Source: Cellulomonas sp. Y8 (GTDB lineage Bacteria; Actinomycetota; Actinomycetes; Actinomycetales; Cellulomonadaceae). From it: DNA of 64,000 bases. The notes below the pieces were generated by a model. It did no database searches and had not been told where the DNA came from. It saw nothing but the letters and a program-made list of their open reading frames with translations. Where the stretch lies: contig NZ_CP041203.1 in NCBI RefSeq assembly GCF_008033115.1, positions 124,001 to 188,000 of the forward strand. The letters are read 5' to 3'. Made by a program: the position numbers and the translations under genes. Of this stretch, positions 63,001 through 64,000 are shown one piece after another. Each line of letters begins with the position of its first letter. The first letter of the stretch is position 1.

Positions 63001-63663
63001 ACGCTGCCGCCGGAGCTCGGCTACTTCCTCGACGCCACCTGGCGGATGCACCCGGAGCTGTGCGCGCCGGTGTCGGAGCTCGCCTACGACGGGCGGCTGC
63101 ACGCTGTGCCGTCCGCCGCGGCCCGGCACCTCGACGGCGTGCCCGCGGGGGTGCGCACCGTGCTGGTCGACCACGACGGCAACGCCGTGTCGAGCGTCGA
63201 GGAGGCCGAGCGGGTCGTCTCGGAGGTCCGCGGGATGATCGGGCGCGCCTGGACCGAGGACGGGGCCACCCGCCCGCTGGTCCCGGAGGACGTCCTGGTC
63301 GTCGCCGCGTACAACGCCCAGGTGTGGACGCTGACCCGGGCCCTGGCGGCGTCGGGGCTCGACGGCGTGCGGGTGGGGACGGTCGACCGGTTCCAGGGGC
63401 AGGAGGCGCCGGTCGTGCTGGTGTCGCTCGCGGCGTCGACACCCGAGGACGTGCCGCGCGGCATGGAGTTCCTGCTGTCCCGCAACCGGCTCAACGTCGC
63501 GCTGTCCCGGGGGAAGTGGGCCGCCGTGGTCGTGCGGTCCCCGCGGCTCACCGACTACCTGCCCGCCGCGCCGGCGCAGCTCGCCGAGCTGGGGGCGTTC
63601 CTCCGGCTCGGCGGGCACGCCCCGACGCCGACGACGCCGGGGACTCTCACCCCGCCCGGGTGA
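60040..63663 (+). CDS. TM0106-type RecB/Cas4-like nuclease, DEDD exonuclease and SF1 helicase fusion
   Basis: A 1207-residue three-part enzyme. (1) PD-(D/E)XK nuclease: Asp128 in GYADFL, D145-A-K147 in VDAKLA, and Gln in LLQVAAYADQL. Cys22 near the start with Cys230, Cys233 and Cys236 (CGRCAVC) fits the iron-sulphur staple of Cas4 and AddB. (2) RNase H-like DEDD exonuclease: FFDFEGDP near 329, then HYAPYEKTAL and YNADDCGSTRLL near 510. (3) SF1 (Upf1/Dna2-type) helicase: Walker A GPPGTGKT near 822, DEAG near 933, then WRMHPEL and LSRNRLNVALSRGK. All motifs are intact. Probably DNA end processing or repair; the exact role is unknown. Confidence 0.9.
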   Translation: MQILDDGALALSASDLAAAAACPYAVVRALDAALGRAPAVDRAVDPTAARAGRLGAAHERRLLDAHLAALGPYDAGTGRGVLVLPRPEDRTVAGLAAAHDRTLALLRRGVDVLGQAALFDGTFTGYADFLVRDPGHPSPRYTVVDAKLARHERPTALLQVAAYADQLQAAGIPLTEHAELVLGDGRATRHRLRDLVPVYRDRRERLQRLLGEHRAGDAPAAWGDPRYRACGRCAVCAPELEARRDVLLVAGVRTSQAAHLRDAGVRSIEDLAARTEPVDGVGTGTLATLRAQAALQSRQDHGDGSVLADVFDTAPIAALPAPDPGDVFFDFEGDPLYSAGEVGPDGQPATWGLEYLFGLVEVPASPGADAPFRAFWAHDRAQEKQALVDFLAYVRERRAAHPGMHVYHYAPYEKTALLRLAARHGVGEADVDDLLRAGVLVDLYATVRGSLRTGQRSSSLKKLEPLYMPAARTGEVTTAGDSIDQYARACALRDAGDDAGWRAALAAIADYNADDCGSTRLLRDWLLERGADAGVHPRPHVPAVAAPGDGSADDGSADDAPEHDALVAALAAFADDPAERAGTADPHRRTPDQQAVALLGAALGYHWREQKPFWWAHFDRLSADPADWTDPRSTFVAERVEVVTDWHTPPRARTQQRVLRLTGRLEPGSELRAGATCFGLFDAPAPEHAQVPRHATRGYAPGFTVLDVTSAGDGAAARDELLVSERLHAAWAPHDRPPMGLGPTPPPPTGTITAALRGLAERVAAGLPAVPHQAALDLARRLPPRTRSGRPLPVPADEPDGTVGAITAALRDLDGSYLAVQGPPGTGKTYTGSHVVAALVADGWRVGVVAQSHAVVENLLAKVVEAGVDPAAVGKKPRPGATAAPAWTALTGSTAFGRFLAAQRGGFVLGGTLWDVTHPDRLPEGGFDLLVVDEAGQFSLANTFAASAGARNLLLLGDPQQLPQVSQGHHPEPVDTSALGWLTDGHDTLPPELGYFLDATWRMHPELCAPVSELAYDGRLHAVPSAAARHLDGVPAGVRTVLVDHDGNAVSSVEEAERVVSEVRGMIGRAWTEDGATRPLVPEDVLVVAAYNAQVWTLTRALAASGLDGVRVGTVDRFQGQEAPVVLVSLAASTPEDVPRGMEFLLSRNRLNVALSRGKWAAVVVRSPRLTDYLPAAPAQLAELGAFLRLGGHAPTPTTPGTLTPPG

Positions 63664-63698
63664 GCCGGTCGCCGCGCGGCCCGGGGGACAGTGCAGTG

Positions 63699-63715
63699 CG
63701 GGCACGCCGTGCCCG
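63699..63715 (+). terminator. Short hairpin after the nuclease-helicase gene
   Basis: CGGGCAC (63699-63705) pairs with 63709-63715 around a 3-base loop, 36 bases after the stop. The stem is only seven pairs, so the call is tentative. Confidence 0.4.
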
Positions 63716-63761
63716 GACCCGGACCGGCGCGCCGCACGCCGCCGCACGAGGAGGACGAGCG

Positions 63762-64000
63762 ATGACGACGTTCACGGCCTGGAAGTTCGACACCCCCGAG
63801 GGCGCCGAGAGCGCGCGGGGCGCCCTGCGCGACGCCCAGGGCGAGGGGATCGTCACGGTCGTCGACTCGGCGGTCGTGTCCTGGCCCGAGGGCGAGAAGC
63901 GCCCCGAGCTGCACCACCACCACGAGGGCGGGAAGCACGCGGCGGGCTGGGGCGCCCTGTGGGGCCTGCTCGTCGGCGGGCTGTTCTTCGTGCCGCTGCT
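63762..64000 (+). CDS. DUF1269-type membrane protein, partial (cut by window edge)
   Basis: The first 79 residues are visible, starting MTTFTAWKFDTPEGAESARG. The pattern VTVVDSAVVSWPEGEKRPEL followed by a His-rich stretch (HHHHEGGKH) and a hydrophobic glycine segment (WGALWGLLVGGLFFVPLL) matches the DUF1269 family of small membrane-associated proteins of unknown function. GAGGAGGA lies upstream of the ATG at 63762. The gene continues past the right edge. Confidence 0.8.
   Translation, partial: MTTFTAWKFDTPEGAESARGALRDAQGEGIVTVVDSAVVSWPEGEKRPELHHHHEGGKHAAGWGALWGLLVGGLFFVPL

Noticed and set aside
60040..63663. CRISPR-associated Cas4 locus
   Set aside because: The nuclease part resembles Cas4, but it is fused to a helicase, and there is no repeat array or other cas gene.
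59485..63747. 1420-codon minus-strand open frame over the nuclease-helicase
   Set aside because: Mirror of a gene with complete catalytic motifs; the translation is low-complexity Arg/Gly/Val/Ala.

Overview
The window is very GC-rich, uses many GTG starts and carries actinobacterial marker families (SsgA-like protein, PimA/PatA, RuvX-MltG-AroE). Gene order from aroC to thrS follows the block known from Mycobacterium tuberculosis (about Rv2540c to Rv2614c). With a complete type IV pilus locus inside it, this suggests a chromosomal segment of a Cellulomonas-like actinobacterium (Micrococcales). No insertion sequence, prophage, CRISPR array or origin was seen. No stretch over 300 bases lacks a gene.

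Layout. 1-563: start of aroC, cut by the left edge. 641-12191 (minus): type IV pilus cluster pilB, pilT, pilC, major pilin, two minor prepilins, a large anchored surface-type protein, prepilin peptidase, pilM, pilN, pilO. It sits between aroE and aroC, and four of its gaps hold the same motif, CTCA(A/T)(G/C)-N15-G(C/A)CGATG, the form of a FliA/WhiG-type motility sigma promoter. 12326-19551 (minus): aroE, mltG, ruvX, alaS, two small proteins, rpsD. 19767-34306: rarA, an MMPL transporter, GNAT, aspS, an SOS-boxed radical SAM gene, tspO, hisS, an MBL hydrolase, a cyclophilin and a DUF349 protein. 34266-44234 (minus): relA, apt, secF, secD, yajC, ruvB, ruvA, ruvC, yebC, joining stringent response, purine salvage, protein export and Holliday-junction repair. 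44320-54011 (minus): PLP synthase (pdxT, pdxS), an aminotransferase, NUDIX, and the phosphatidylinositol mannoside operon (HIT, pgsA, acyltransferase, pimA) after thrS. 54156-57399: four tRNAs, an SsgA-like gene and pabB-pabC. 57531-64000 (plus): an RsbQ/RsbP energy-stress module, a holin-like membrane protein, a 1207-residue nuclease-helicase and a truncated DUF1269-type gene.

Genes are tightly packed: thirteen junctions are 4-base ATGA or GTGA stop/start overlaps, implying translational coupling. Seven genes have a TANNNT-like -10 six or seven bases before the start codon, so they are probably read from leaderless mRNA. The two recombination-related units with SOS boxes (radical SAM gene, ruvAB) point to LexA control.

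Four genes (pilO, a GNAT, the radical SAM gene, pimA) are broken by single-base indels, five in all. Because pimA is expected to be essential and the indels fall in short GC runs or duplicated bases, assembly error is the likeliest cause; real mutation cannot be excluded.
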